In this document: piece by piece, positions 8,799 to 18,064 of the stretch
How the letters are laid out: each line of letters begins with the position of its first letter
How positions within the stretch are numbered: position 1 is the first letter of the stretch
Assembly: GCF_003076515.1 (NCBI RefSeq)
Contig: NZ_CP022390.1
Location: 2,914,001 to 2,978,000, forward strand
Length of the DNA stretch: 64,000 nucleotides
Origin: Alcaligenes aquatilis
GTDB taxonomy: Bacteria > Pseudomonadota > Gammaproteobacteria > Burkholderiales > Burkholderiaceae_B
Reading direction: 5' to 3'
The notes under the pieces: model-generated
What the model was told of the DNA's origin: nothing
What the model saw: only the letters and a program-made list of their open reading frames with translations
Databases searched by the model: none
Position numbers and translations under genes: made by a program

Positions 8799-9695
8799 CT
8801 AACAGCACTGCATCATCTGCCGACGCAGCCAGGCATGGCCCGGGTCGGCATGGCGACGGCTATGCCAGACTTGCTGAAACAATACCGAGGGAATAGGCAG
8901 CGGCGGCTGGAAAAACACCAGTTCGGCCTGCTCGCGCAGATGCTCGGCACTGCGGCTGGACACTGTCAAAATCAGGTCCGTGCCAGCCAGTACTTGAGCG
9001 GCAGCACTCCAATGCGGCAAAGACAACACGATTTGCCGTTTAAGACCGCATCGATTCAAGACATTGTCGACTTCACTTTCCCCTCCCGGACGCATGGCCA
9101 GCAGTACATGCGGGCGCTGTAACCATTCTGCCAAAGCGGGCGCTTGCCCCTCAGCCAGGCTGGCCCGATCCGCAATACAGATCAGATGTTCCTCAAACAA
9201 GGTCTGCGCCTGCAGACTGGCCGGGATTTCCGAAAACACCCCCAGGGCCAGATCAATCTCGCCATCGTGCAACTGCGCCAACATGGCTTCCCGGCTGGCC
9301 TGGCTGACCGCCAAGCGAATCCCCGGCGCTTCTTGCCGTAGGCAGCGCATCAAGGGAGGCAAAACGATTTGTGCACCGTAATCCGACATGGCAAGACGGA
9401 ATTCACGTTGTTCGCTGGCCGGGTCAAAACCGCCCGTATCCAGCAAACCATTTAATTGCTCTAAAGCCTGTTCCAGCGGGCGCTGCAATTGCAAGGCCAG
9501 CGCGGTTGGTTCCAAGCGGGAACCCCGACGTATCAGCAAAGGATCGTTGAACACTTGGCGCAGATGCGCCAAAGCATGACTGACGGCGGGCTGACTTTTA
9601 TGCAAACGCCTGGCAGCCCGCGTCACATGCTGTTCGGTCAACAAGGCATGCAGGCTCAGCATTAAATTCAAGTCTATACGGCGTAGCTCATTCAT
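8799..9695 (-). CDS. LysR-family transcriptional regulator
   Basis: The 298-residue protein begins with a LysR winged helix ('IDLNLMLSLHALLTEQHVTRAARRLHKSQPAVSHALAHLR') followed by a two-lobed effector-binding domain with 'FRLAMSDYGAQIVLPPL'. The ATG at 9695 gives the usual LysR start; a longer frame would add 12 residues not seen in the family. It is divergent from the small DMT transporter gene, which it probably regulates through the inverted repeat between them. The effector is unknown. Confidence 0.93.
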   Translation of the reverse strand: MNELRRIDLNLMLSLHALLTEQHVTRAARRLHKSQPAVSHALAHLRQVFNDPLLIRRGSRLEPTALALQLQRPLEQALEQLNGLLDTGGFDPASEQREFRLAMSDYGAQIVLPPLMRCLRQEAPGIRLAVSQASREAMLAQLHDGEIDLALGVFSEIPASLQAQTLFEEHLICIADRASLAEGQAPALAEWLQRPHVLLAMRPGGESEVDNVLNRCGLKRQIVLSLPHWSAAAQVLAGTDLILTVSSRSAEHLREQAELVFFQPPLPIPSVLFQQVWHSRRHADPGHAWLRRQMMQCC

Positions 9696-9716
9696 AGAAC
9701 GAATAATGACTGTGCA

Positions 9717-9749
9717 CACTATTAATTTCAATAAGAATTACGAATAGTG
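9717..9749. promoter_or_regulatory. Inverted repeat, likely LysR operator
   Basis: CACTATT (9717-9723) and AATAGTG (9743-9749) form a 7-bp perfect inverted repeat with a 19-bp AT-rich spacer, midway between the divergent lysR and DMT genes. Position and symmetry fit a LysR-type binding region. Confidence 0.5.
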
Positions 9750-9784
9750 CAAGATAGAGCTTTGATTCTTAGGGAGATGCGCTT

Positions 9785-10354
9785 ATGCCGGGTACCGTTT
9801 TATTCAGTATGTTGGTGGCTGTCTTTGCCGGATCGGCTGTGCCGTTTCAAGCCGCCAGCAATGCCGTTCTGGGTAAAGTCCTGGGGCATCCGCTATGGGC
9901 AACACTGGTCTCACTCTGTATCAGTGCGGCGCTGGTGCTGCCAACAATCTGGCTGATGCGCGCCCCCGCTCCCCTGACTGCACAACTGGCACATGCCCCC
10001 TGGTGGGTATGGACAGGTGGTATTGGCGGGGTGATTTACATCAGCGCCGCCCTGATCCTGACGCCACGCATGGGCGCGGCCAGCTTTATTGTCTGTGTGG
10101 TAGCCGGGCAAATGCTCAGCTCCATGCTGATCGACCACTACGGCTTGATGGGCCTGACCCCGCGCCCTGTCCATATGGGACGCATCGTGGGCGTGCTGCT
10201 GATTCTGGCTGGCATGGGCTTGGTGCAATGGTTTACGCCATCCGTGCCTGCAGCGGCTGAAAATGAAAGCGCCACTGCGGATCACAGTGGCGCTCAGCGA
10301 GGCAATCCAAGTCTTGCTCACCGTGCAGGCGCTAAAAGCAGCACCCGCTCTTGA
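9785..10354 (+). CDS. DMT-superfamily transporter, YdcZ (DUF606) type
   Basis: The 189-residue protein has five predicted membrane segments in its first 150 residues, including 'FAGSAVPFQAASNAVLGK' and 'GGVIYISAALILTPRMGAASFIVCVVAGQ', typical of the small YdcZ-type half-transporters of the drug/metabolite superfamily. GGGAG at about 8 bp before the ATG supports the start. The last 35 or so residues are hydrophilic and unlike the family; that stretch is encoded by DNA that also forms the terminator of the convergent efflux gene. The substrate is unknown. Confidence 0.85.
   Translation: MPGTVLFSMLVAVFAGSAVPFQAASNAVLGKVLGHPLWATLVSLCISAALVLPTIWLMRAPAPLTAQLAHAPWWVWTGGIGGVIYISAALILTPRMGAASFIVCVVAGQMLSSMLIDHYGLMGLTPRPVHMGRIVGVLLILAGMGLVQWFTPSVPAAAENESATADHSGAQRGNPSLAHRAGAKSSTRS
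10268..10294 (-). terminator. Terminator of the Bcr/CflA gene, inside the DMT coding sequence
   Basis: A 10-bp perfect stem (10268-10277 with 10285-10294) is followed on the minus strand by a T-rich run. It lies about 65 bp past the minus-strand efflux gene stop and within the last codons of the plus-strand transporter gene. Confidence 0.65.
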
Positions 10355-10360
10355 GCCCGC

Positions 10361-11554
10361 TTAGGTGCAAGCCTTGGTCGATTTGGAGCGGAACTGGCTG
10401 CCCCACCAGAACCCGGCCGACAAGGCAGCCGCACACAACATGCCCAAGGCCAGCAACAGGCCGCTGTCGAACAACAGCGGAGCCACTACACCAGAAACAG
10501 TGGCAAACAAGAGCATTTGCCAGGCACTTTGTACCGAGGAAGCCAGACCGCGCATGGTGGGGAAGGTGCCCAAGGTCACCACCGTCATGCCTGGCAAGGC
10601 CATCGACATGCCAAAGGCGTACACAAAAATAGGCATCACCGCCCAAGGCACTTCAGCCTGGAACAGCAGGTTATACACGGTGTTAAAGGTTGCACCAGCC
10701 AGCATGATGGACAAGCCCAGACGAATCATGCGTGCCGGGGCCAATTTTTCGGCAAAGCGAGCATTCAGAATGGAGCCGCCCAACATACCCCCAATAAAGG
10801 GCAGGAACAGCCAGGCAAAGGCGGTTTCTGTCAGACCCAGCACACCAATCACAAAGCTGGCCGCTGACGAAATGTACAAGGCAAAACCACCAAAAGCGAA
10901 TGCAATGGCCGAGATGGCCAGCACAAACCGGCCATTGCTCAAGGCGCGTGCATAATTGGCCAAAATGACCCACAGTTTCAAGGGCTGGCGCGATGCCACA
11001 GGCAAGGTTTCAGGTAGTTGTCGCCAACACAGCGCAATCAGGCCGATGCTCAGTACCGTCAGCATCCAGAACACGGAACGCCAGCCCGAATAGCTGCTTA
11101 AATAGCCTCCCATTACCGGAGCAAGAGCGGGCGCCAAACTGAACACCATGGTGATGTGGGCAAACAAACGCTGGGCCTGCACCCCTTGTACACAGTCGCG
11201 CGCCAGGGCCTGACCGACGACCCGCCCCGCACCAGCCGAACAGCCCTGGATCAAACGGAAGAACAACAGCCAGGAAAAGCTAGGGGCCAGCGCCGAGCCC
11301 ACGGACCCGATCAAGAACAGGATCAGGGAGGCCAGAATCACGGGACGCCGCCCGAAACTGTCGGACAACATGCCCCAGAACAGGCTCATGAAGGCAAAAC
11401 CAAACAGATACAGACTTAAGGTCTGCTGAACCATTGACTGGTCAACGGAAAATTCAACACCGATACGGTGAAATGACGGCAGATAGGCATCGGTAGCAAA
11501 AGGCCCCAGCATCGCCAACGCCGCCAACACCAAGGTCAGCTTGCGGTAATTCAT
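10361..11554 (-). CDS. Bcr/CflA-type MFS multidrug efflux transporter
   Basis: The 397-residue protein has twelve predicted membrane helices and the MFS motif A 'GMLSDSFGRRPVIL' after helix 2, and opens with 'LTLVLAALAMLGPFATDAYLPSF', the hallmark N terminus of the Bcr/CflA drug:proton antiporters ('TDAYLPSF'). The ATG at 11554 is chosen since it gives the normal family start; a longer frame adds 30 hydrophilic residues. Likely exports small hydrophobic drugs or sulfonamide/bicyclomycin-like compounds from the cytoplasm. Confidence 0.92.
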   Translation of the reverse strand: MNYRKLTLVLAALAMLGPFATDAYLPSFHRIGVEFSVDQSMVQQTLSLYLFGFAFMSLFWGMLSDSFGRRPVILASLILFLIGSVGSALAPSFSWLLFFRLIQGCSAGAGRVVGQALARDCVQGVQAQRLFAHITMVFSLAPALAPVMGGYLSSYSGWRSVFWMLTVLSIGLIALCWRQLPETLPVASRQPLKLWVILANYARALSNGRFVLAISAIAFAFGGFALYISSAASFVIGVLGLTETAFAWLFLPFIGGMLGGSILNARFAEKLAPARMIRLGLSIMLAGATFNTVYNLLFQAEVPWAVMPIFVYAFGMSMALPGMTVVTLGTFPTMRGLASSVQSAWQMLLFATVSGVVAPLLFDSGLLLALGMLCAAALSAGFWWGSQFRSKSTKACT

Positions 11555-11722
11555 AGATAGCTTTGGAAAACAGGAGGGCGCCAGAACTGGCGCAGGGATA
11601 GGGGCATGGTACCCCTTAACCGGACCGTACGGACATATCCGCACAAGGCGTAGTGTATCAAACGATATAAGCTGGATTAAGCCCGCCTGTTTCTGCTCTC
11701 GCTCGGTAAGGACTAAGACAAC

Positions 11723-14700
11723 TCAGCGTCTGCCCGGCGACGGTGTCCCATAAGCCTCGCGGCTGGTCTGCCCAAAACCGCTTTGATGCAGCAGGCTGCG
11801 TTCAATAAAGCGGCTGACTTGAGAGCGCACTTCCGGCAACCACGGACCCTGGTCAAACACTTGCGGGAACTTCATGCTGAACCAGGCATAAAGGCTGATC
11901 TGCTTGCTCAACAATTCGGCATCTTCCAGACGGGAGGGGCTGGCAGATTTCAGCCAGGACGGAGCCGGTGGCAAGGCCATGGGGCGTTGTGCCACATAGG
12001 CGGACAGGCAACGCTTGAAGTAATCCAGCTCGGTATCTTTATCCACAGACACCGGCGCACACGCAAAGGTAAACTTCTCACGCAGATCCAGCTTGGGTGC
12101 CAGACGGTCTACACAAAAGCCCAGTTCAATAGCGTCTTTCAAGCCTGCTGTCTGGAACAAGGGGCTGTCAGAGGCCACTTTTTGCGCAAAATATTGGAGC
12201 ACTGCGCCAATATTGTTGTTATCCAATAAAGACGCCAGCGCCTGCACGTGCTCAGGGCTGGGTGCAATAGGCAAGCGCAAATCCACGCTGGGGGCTTCGC
12301 TCTGCAATTGGGTGCGAATATGATTCAGGTCCTGCTTGTCCATCGCCCCCACATAGCCTTTGGGGTACAGACCGTAGCGGCCTGCCCGTCCGGCAATCTG
12401 GCGCACTTCCGTTGCGTTCAGGGCACGCATGGAGCGGCCATCGAACTTGTGCACCGTCGAGAACAAGACGCGGCGAATCGGCAGGTTCAAGCCCATGCCA
12501 ATCGCATCGGTCGCCACCAGCACATCGGCCTCGCCTTGGGAAAAGCGTTCGGACTCGGTACGGCGCACTTCAGGAGCCAGCGCGCCATAAATCGTGGCAA
12601 CTTTCCAGCCTTGGGCGCGGTAACGGGCGCTTAGCGTCAATACGTCCTTACGGGTAAAGGCCACCACCGCATCGCCCTTGGACACGCCCTGAGCCTCGCG
12701 TTGACGGTCTTTACGACCCCGCCACGGCGCTTCCTGACGCCCTTGCTTGCCCGTCGCACGCGGCGGGTCTACCGGATAAGGCATGACTTCCAGCGGAGTT
12801 TTGCGTTCGGTAAACTCCAGCTCCATGGTCTCTTGCATGGAGCGCACCAGACGCTCGCACGGACGCAAAACCGATGCGTCACCACAGACAAACAAAGTAC
12901 GGGCTGGCACACCGACCAAGGCGGCCGTCCAGGCCCAGCCACGCTGCTCGTCTTGCAGCATTTGAATCTCGTCCAGGACGGCCACACGCACTTCCATCGT
13001 GGGGTCCATCATCTCGACCGTGCAGGCAGTGTGCTGGGCACCGGGCACCATCACGCGCTCTTCACCCGTCACCAGATTGCAGGGGATACCAGCATTCATC
13101 AAGCGGTCGCGCACTTCCATGGCCAGCAGTCGCAACGGCGCCAAATACACGCCGGACCGGGCTTCCATCAGGGCTTCCAAGGCCTCGTGCGTCTTGCCCG
13201 AGTTGGTCGGCCCCAAACGGAACACAAGATGACGCCGTATGCCACGGGCCAGGCTGAACATTTCCGGGAAATCGCCCAGGCGCATCAAATCCTGGGCACG
13301 TTGCTGCTCCACGCTTTCCAGAATGCGACGCACCGGGCCATTGAGCAGGCGTTTCTCAAAATCTCCAGCTTCAATTTCCTTTTGCTCGATGCCCTCTTCC
13401 AGAGCCATGCGCAAGGCTTTGGCCAGCTCCAGGAAGGACGAGCCATCAATCAAGGGGCGCTGCGTTTGCAAAAATGCCTCCAGCGAATCTTCCAAGCGCT
13501 GGGACAGACGGTTTTGAGCCGCCGTATTGAACAAGACCGTGACACGGGCGGGTAATCTGTCCAGCTCCGAGCCGGTACGTGGCAAAGGCACGGCAGCCTG
13601 CATACGCACATTGGCACGCCAGTGCTGGCGCTCCCCCGCCACTGACACATTCACGGCCAGCCACAAATCCTTGTGCCACCACAGGCGCTGCGGATCTTCC
13701 GGATCAATGTCGTAATCGCATGCCTCTTGCGTCTTGATCTGATTCAGCACTTGTTGCTGACGCCATTGCGTGCGAGCACGGTCAGCAGCGCGCTGATACT
13801 GCACACGTTCACGATTGCTCAAGGTGCTGGCGTGCTGATCGCGCCATTGCTCAATCTGGTTCTGGTCAATGGCCACCAGCAAATCCGGATGATGGGCAAT
13901 ACGATCACGCCCGCCAGCGGCTCCGCCACGCACTTCCAGCTTGGTGCTGGGCAAGCGGCGATCAGCCAGCCACAACTCATATTCCTGACGGGTAATACCC
14001 AGCAAGGCCATGGTTTCTTCCGAACCGATGCACTCCTGCTCCCAGGCCCAACGCTGCTGGCGTTGCTCGCGCTGACGTTCCTGACGTTGTGCTTGGGCCT
14101 GCAACAGAAACTCCTGCTGCTCGGCATCCAGCTTGAACTCTTGAGTCAAGACAGCGGCACTGGCATTGCGGCCATACACGGTCATGAACCAGTGGGCAGG
14201 TTCACCGGCTTGCAGGCCCTCAAAGGCCTCCAGGGTGATGCGCTGCGGCTCGCAACCCTGCTCTTTCAGCCAGGCGGTCAACCGCGCCTGGGCTTGATCG
14301 AACTTGCGCTGCTTGTCGTTTTGTTCTTTTTGACGGGCTTGCTCACGTTCTTTCTGAGCCTGCTCCCAGCGCTGGGCACGTTGATCGCGATCGCGCTGTT
14401 CGGCCTGCAACTGCCACAAATAGGTTTGCGCCAAAGGCAAGGACTGCCAGGCCTGTACCAAAGCCTGCAAGCGCGGCCCGCGTTCGGCGTCGGGCCAGTT
14501 CTCGCTTAAAGGCAAAGACTGGGAAGCAATCGCTCCGGCCAATTGCCCGCGCTGTTCAAGCAGTTGCTCGCGCAAGGCTTCATACACATCCGCCCCCAGC
14601 TTGTCTGCACTCATTTGATAGAGCAGACGCAGGGTACGAATCACGACCTCAGGCACCCCTTGGGACTGCAGGCGCTGGTCCGCATCCTTCAAACCCAGTT

Positions 14701-14923
14701 CAGCAGCAATGATCTGATTGAAAAAAGCGGCATCCTGCGGCAAGCGCCAGGCTTTCAGCCACAGGCGTCGTATGCCTGCCCGGTCCTGATAACGCGCTTT
14801 TTTGGCGACCTGACGAGCCACTCCCTCCAGACGCGGATAATCCAGCCATTGGGGATGGAGCAGCAAACCCGCTTGAGTGGGGACGGGGGAATCGGAAACA
14901 GACGAAGCGCGACGCGCAGCCAT
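11723..14923 (-). CDS. SUV3-like DEAD/DEAH-type RNA helicase, large bacterial form
   Basis: The 1066-residue protein has a helicase core in its second half: Walker A 'GPTNSGKT' (motif I), 'APLRLLAMEV' (Ia), 'DEIQM' (II), then 'VATDAIGMGLNLPIRRV' (V) and 'QIAGRAGRYG' (VI). 'GPTNSGKT' and 'DEIQM' are characteristic of the mitochondrial SUV3 family. A C-terminal SUV3-like region follows. The N-terminal half (about 1-560) is rich in Gln/Arg/Glu and predicted coiled coil near residues 170-220 and 290-340. The start is taken as the ATG at 14923; an in-frame TTG at 14983 would add 20 residues. Probably unwinds RNA during decay or processing; its partner is not in the window. Confidence 0.88.
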   Translation of the reverse strand: MAARRASSVSDSPVPTQAGLLLHPQWLDYPRLEGVARQVAKKARYQDRAGIRRLWLKAWRLPQDAAFFNQIIAAELGLKDADQRLQSQGVPEVVIRTLRLLYQMSADKLGADVYEALREQLLEQRGQLAGAIASQSLPLSENWPDAERGPRLQALVQAWQSLPLAQTYLWQLQAEQRDRDQRAQRWEQAQKEREQARQKEQNDKQRKFDQAQARLTAWLKEQGCEPQRITLEAFEGLQAGEPAHWFMTVYGRNASAAVLTQEFKLDAEQQEFLLQAQAQRQERQREQRQQRWAWEQECIGSEETMALLGITRQEYELWLADRRLPSTKLEVRGGAAGGRDRIAHHPDLLVAIDQNQIEQWRDQHASTLSNRERVQYQRAADRARTQWRQQQVLNQIKTQEACDYDIDPEDPQRLWWHKDLWLAVNVSVAGERQHWRANVRMQAAVPLPRTGSELDRLPARVTVLFNTAAQNRLSQRLEDSLEAFLQTQRPLIDGSSFLELAKALRMALEEGIEQKEIEAGDFEKRLLNGPVRRILESVEQQRAQDLMRLGDFPEMFSLARGIRRHLVFRLGPTNSGKTHEALEALMEARSGVYLAPLRLLAMEVRDRLMNAGIPCNLVTGEERVMVPGAQHTACTVEMMDPTMEVRVAVLDEIQMLQDEQRGWAWTAALVGVPARTLFVCGDASVLRPCERLVRSMQETMELEFTERKTPLEVMPYPVDPPRATGKQGRQEAPWRGRKDRQREAQGVSKGDAVVAFTRKDVLTLSARYRAQGWKVATIYGALAPEVRRTESERFSQGEADVLVATDAIGMGLNLPIRRVLFSTVHKFDGRSMRALNATEVRQIAGRAGRYGLYPKGYVGAMDKQDLNHIRTQLQSEAPSVDLRLPIAPSPEHVQALASLLDNNNIGAVLQYFAQKVASDSPLFQTAGLKDAIELGFCVDRLAPKLDLREKFTFACAPVSVDKDTELDYFKRCLSAYVAQRPMALPPAPSWLKSASPSRLEDAELLSKQISLYAWFSMKFPQVFDQGPWLPEVRSQVSRFIERSLLHQSGFGQTSREAYGTPSPGRR

Positions 14924-15309
14924 AGGGCGGGGACCTGAAAATACGGGAAGAGGAGAACGAGAAGGGCAGAAAAGCCGGTTCAAGCCAGCATGAGCAGCAT
15001 TATACGGGTCTGCTCCGGTACGGTCAGAGGATACATGCCATCACCGTGCTGAACGTCTTGGTGGACAGAAAGAAACCGGGCCATCCCAGCACACGATCAA
15101 GAAGGAAGCGAGTCAACGCAGGCAGAAAAAGTAAACCAAAGCCGCATCGGATGGCTCAGAGCCCATCACATACGCGGTCAGCCTCGACGCAACCGCAGCG
15201 GCGTGTCCAACCAAGTCGGGATAAAAGGTCGCCCAAGGCGTCAGAGACGGCCCCATCGCCTAGCGCGGTAGCAAAACAGCGACACATCTAAACAAAGCCA
15301 GCGATACCA
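14924..15309. other. Intergenic stretch without a recognised gene
   Basis: No gene with a ribosome-binding site is visible here. An open frame of 81 codons starting with GTG at 15046 encodes only a Lys/Arg/Ser/Pro-rich sequence and has no Shine-Dalgarno. No clear terminator is seen for either neighbour. Confidence 0.5.
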
Positions 15310-16065
15310 CTAATCAGCCAACCATTCCAGACAGCCTTGCGGCAAGGCGACCAAACCGGACTGACTGTGATTGCAGCCCGGCACGATGCGAAAACGCGGT
15401 TCACCACCTTGTTGTTGCGCCAAAGCCTGCGCCAGTTCGCGTGTGCCATCGACCATGCGGCGCGCTTGCAAACGCAAGCGACGCAGCTCGCGCTTGTCCT
15501 CGGGCATGGCTTTCTCTGCCGGGCCCAGGCTTTGCTCGAACTCGCCAACGGAGAACTGCACAGGCATCGTCAAAGCGGCTTTGGGCAAGGGTTGAGCAAG
15601 CAGTCGAGCCAGATAGCCCTCCCCCCACCAGACCGAGGGGCTGGACACCACCAGCGCATCGAACAATTCCGGCTGCTGATACAGCAGTTGCAAAGCAAAC
15701 AGGCCTCCCAGAGAATGACCGCCAAGCAAACGCCGTTGCACATTCAAGGGCGCTTGTGCGTAGGCCCAAGGCAAGAACACGTCTTGCATCATGGCCAGAA
15801 AATCCGGCGCGTGGCCCGCTTCTCCATTTAGCGCGGGCGTGAAGTCCTGGTCGCGCCAGACCTGCCCGCCATAACCGATCCCCAACACCGCACAGGCTTG
15901 TGGAGCCTGCTTTTCACAGGTGGCCAGCACCGCATCAAATTGCGGTAGATCAAGCACACACAGCAATGGCCAGCCATCCGCAGGCGCTGGCGTGTCCGGC
16001 CAGGCCAAAGTCAGACGATACTGTCGGCCCAATGGGGAAAGAAAATCCAGGTGTTCAAGCTGCAT
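15310..16065 (-). CDS. Siderophore-esterase-like alpha/beta hydrolase (IroE/BesA type)
   Basis: The 251-residue protein belongs to the esterase D-like family (PF00756 group): nucleophile elbow 'GGHSLGGLFAL', the following 'VVSSPSVWWGEGYL' that is typical of ferri-siderophore esterases, and a C-terminal histidine in 'VPGCNHSQS'. There is no signal peptide, so it acts in the cytoplasm. It is divergent from the FecC/E/B-type transporter genes and shares with them a 143-bp region holding a Fur-box-like sequence. Likely role: hydrolysis of an imported ferric catecholate to free the iron. Confidence 0.85.
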   Translation of the reverse strand: MQLEHLDFLSPLGRQYRLTLAWPDTPAPADGWPLLCVLDLPQFDAVLATCEKQAPQACAVLGIGYGGQVWRDQDFTPALNGEAGHAPDFLAMMQDVFLPWAYAQAPLNVQRRLLGGHSLGGLFALQLLYQQPELFDALVVSSPSVWWGEGYLARLLAQPLPKAALTMPVQFSVGEFEQSLGPAEKAMPEDKRELRRLRLQARRMVDGTRELAQALAQQQGGEPRFRIVPGCNHSQSGLVALPQGCLEWLAD

Positions 16066-16114
16066 AAATGAATCGCGGTCAGCACGTTAAAGGCTTCGGT
16101 CTACAAGCACAAAC

Positions 16115-16139
16115 AGCCGGCCCGAAGCGGGCTGCTTTT
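16115..16139 (+). other. Hairpin followed by T-run with no plus-strand gene upstream
   Basis: A hairpin around GCCCG-AAG-CGGGC with flanking pairs is followed by TTTT on the plus strand. No plus-strand gene precedes it, so it may end a short unannotated transcript or insulate the downstream operon. Confidence 0.3.
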
Positions 16140-16181
16140 AGTGTTAACAGACCCTAGCCAATGAACTATACTTTCTTTCTA

Positions 16182-16196
16182 TGTAAACGGTTATCA
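16182..16196. promoter_or_regulatory. Candidate Fur box before the siderophore importer operon
   Basis: TGTAAACGGTTATCA is a 7-1-7 inverted repeat that agrees at 11 of 14 arm positions with the Fur consensus TGATAAT-N-ATTATCA. It sits 13 bp before the permease start codon in the region shared with the divergent esterase gene. Confidence 0.55.
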
Positions 16197-16208
16197 TTCA
16201 GACTCTTA

Positions 16209-17261
16209 ATGTCCACATCCGCTGTTCCGGCCCCTGCCCTGGCCGACTATCAACATATCCTCAGACGTCGCTGGCTCCTGGTAGGTGCGCTGGTCCTTGT
16301 GATTTTGGCCTCGATTGTGGCCGACTTCATGTTGGGGCCGTCGGGCCTTAGCTTGGGTGAGCTAAGCCACGCTCTGTTCTATCCGGAACAGTCCGACCCA
16401 ACCACCCGCGTCATCGTCTGGGAAATCCGCCTGCCTTACGCCCTGATGGCCATGGCCATTGGTTTAGCGCTGGGGCTGTCCGGCGCGGAAATGCAGACCA
16501 TCCTGAATAACCCGCTGGCCAGCCCCTTTACCTTGGGGATTTCCTCGGCGGCGGCCTTTGGCGCGTCCTTGGCCATTGTGCTGGACTTGTCGATTCCTGG
16601 CATTCCGCAAGCCTGGACCATTGCCGCCAACGCCTTTATTTTTGCCTTGCTGTCCGCCTTTTTGCTCGATGCAGTGGCCCGCTGGGGCGCCATGAGCACC
16701 GCCAACCTGGTGCTGTTTGGCATTGCACTGGTGTTCTCCTTTAACGCGTTGGTCTCGCTGGTGCAATTTGTGGCCAGCGCCGAGGCCCTGCAGGGGCTGG
16801 TGTTCTGGACCATGGGTAGCCTGTCACGCTCGTCCTGGGGCAAGGTCGGTATCATGCTGGCGGTGTTTGCGCTGATCCTGCCGCTGTCCCTGCGTGATAC
16901 CTGGAAGCTGACCGCTTTGCGTCTGGGTGAAGACCGCGCCACCAGCTTTGGTATCAACGTCTCGCGCCTGCGTCTGGTGTCCCTGCTGCGCATCAGCTTG
17001 CTGGCCGCGCTGGCTGTATCCTTTGTGGGCACCATCGGCTTTGTGGGCCTGATTGCCCCGCATATTGCCCGCCGTCTATTTGGTGAAGATCACCGTTTCT
17101 ACCTGCCCGGCAGTGCGCTGGTCGGGGGGGTGATTCTGTCGCTGGCCTCGATTGCCTCAAAAAACATTGTGCCGGGCATCATCATCCCGGTCGGCATTGT
17201 CACCTCGCTGGTGGGTGTGCCCTTCTTCCTGGGCGTTGTGCTGCGCCGCCAAATAAAGTGA
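16209..17261 (+). CDS. FecCD-family ferric siderophore ABC permease
   Basis: The 350-residue protein has the usual eight to ten membrane helices of the BtuC/FecCD family and conserved segments such as 'LSGAEMQTILNNPLASPFTLGISSAAAFGA' in parts and 'GFVGLIAPHIARRLFGEDHRFYLP', which couples to the ATPase. Only one permease gene is present, so the channel is probably a homodimer, as in BtuC. The ATG at 16209 is used rather than one at 16161, because the latter would place the Fur-box-like sequence inside the gene. The ATPase gene follows after 3 bp. Confidence 0.93.
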   Translation: MSTSAVPAPALADYQHILRRRWLLVGALVLVILASIVADFMLGPSGLSLGELSHALFYPEQSDPTTRVIVWEIRLPYALMAMAIGLALGLSGAEMQTILNNPLASPFTLGISSAAAFGASLAIVLDLSIPGIPQAWTIAANAFIFALLSAFLLDAVARWGAMSTANLVLFGIALVFSFNALVSLVQFVASAEALQGLVFWTMGSLSRSSWGKVGIMLAVFALILPLSLRDTWKLTALRLGEDRATSFGINVSRLRLVSLLRISLLAALAVSFVGTIGFVGLIAPHIARRLFGEDHRFYLPGSALVGGVILSLASIASKNIVPGIIIPVGIVTSLVGVPFFLGVVLRRQIK

Positions 17262-17264
17262 ACC

Positions 17265-18050
17265 ATGCTTGAAGTCCACGATCTGAGCCTGTCTTACGGC
17301 AAACGCGAAATCCTGTCCAAGCTAACCATCGAGCCCTTGCAGCCCGGTCAGTTGGTGGCGTTGCTGGGCCCCAATGGCAGCGGTAAATCTACCCTGCTCA
17401 AGTCTTTGGCGGGACTGCTCAAGCCCACGACCGGCAAGATTTTGCTGGACGGTCAGGAACTGAGCGGCATCAGCTTCGAGCAGCGTGCCCAAAAAGTGGT
17501 GTATCTGCCCCAGTCCCTACCGGCCTCGGTCCACCTGCGTGTATTTGAATCCGTGCTGGTAGCGGCCAATGCCTCAGCCCCCGGCGGCCACGCCCGCGAT
17601 GTGGACCACGAACACATCATGCACATCCTGCAACGCCTGGGCATTGCACACCTGTCCATGCACTATCTGGACCAGCTCTCCGGTGGCCAGAAACAGTTGG
17701 TGGGCCTGGCACAAGCCTTGATCCGCAAACCCACTTTGCTGCTGCTCGATGAGCCTTTGTCTGCTCTGGACCTGAACTATCAATTCCACGTCATGGATTT
17801 GCTGGCCCAGGAAACCCACGACAACAATCTGATCACTCTGATCGTGCTGCATGACCTGAACGTGGCTCTGCGCCACAGCGACTATGCCCTGATGATTGAA
17901 GGCGGTGGTCTGCTGGCGCAAGGTGAGCCTGCCAAGGTCATTACCCCCAACTCGCTGGCCCAGGCTTATGGCGTACGTGCCCGCGTGGAAAGCTGCTCGC
18001 AAGGCACCCTGCAAATCATTATCGACGGGCTGCAAGAGCCTGTGCTGTGA
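17265..18050 (+). CDS. Ferric siderophore ABC transporter ATP-binding protein (FecE/FepC type)
   Basis: The 261-residue ATPase has Walker A 'GPNGSGKST', Q-loop 'YLPQSLP', signature 'LSGGQKQLVGLAQALI', Walker B 'LLLLDEPLSALD' and the switch histidine in 'VLHDLNVALRHSD'. It energises uptake of the ferric siderophore through the permease encoded just upstream. The gene is followed after 14 bp by the binding protein gene. Confidence 0.95.
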   Translation: MLEVHDLSLSYGKREILSKLTIEPLQPGQLVALLGPNGSGKSTLLKSLAGLLKPTTGKILLDGQELSGISFEQRAQKVVYLPQSLPASVHLRVFESVLVAANASAPGGHARDVDHEHIMHILQRLGIAHLSMHYLDQLSGGQKQLVGLAQALIRKPTLLLLDEPLSALDLNYQFHVMDLLAQETHDNNLITLIVLHDLNVALRHSDYALMIEGGGLLAQGEPAKVITPNSLAQAYGVRARVESCSQGTLQIIIDGLQEPVL

Positions 18051-18064
18051 CCTTCGGAGAACCC

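Noticed and set aside
15046..15291. An 81-codon frame starting with GTG between the helicase and esterase genes
   Set aside because: No Shine-Dalgarno, no homology recognised, Lys/Arg/Ser/Pro-rich composition.
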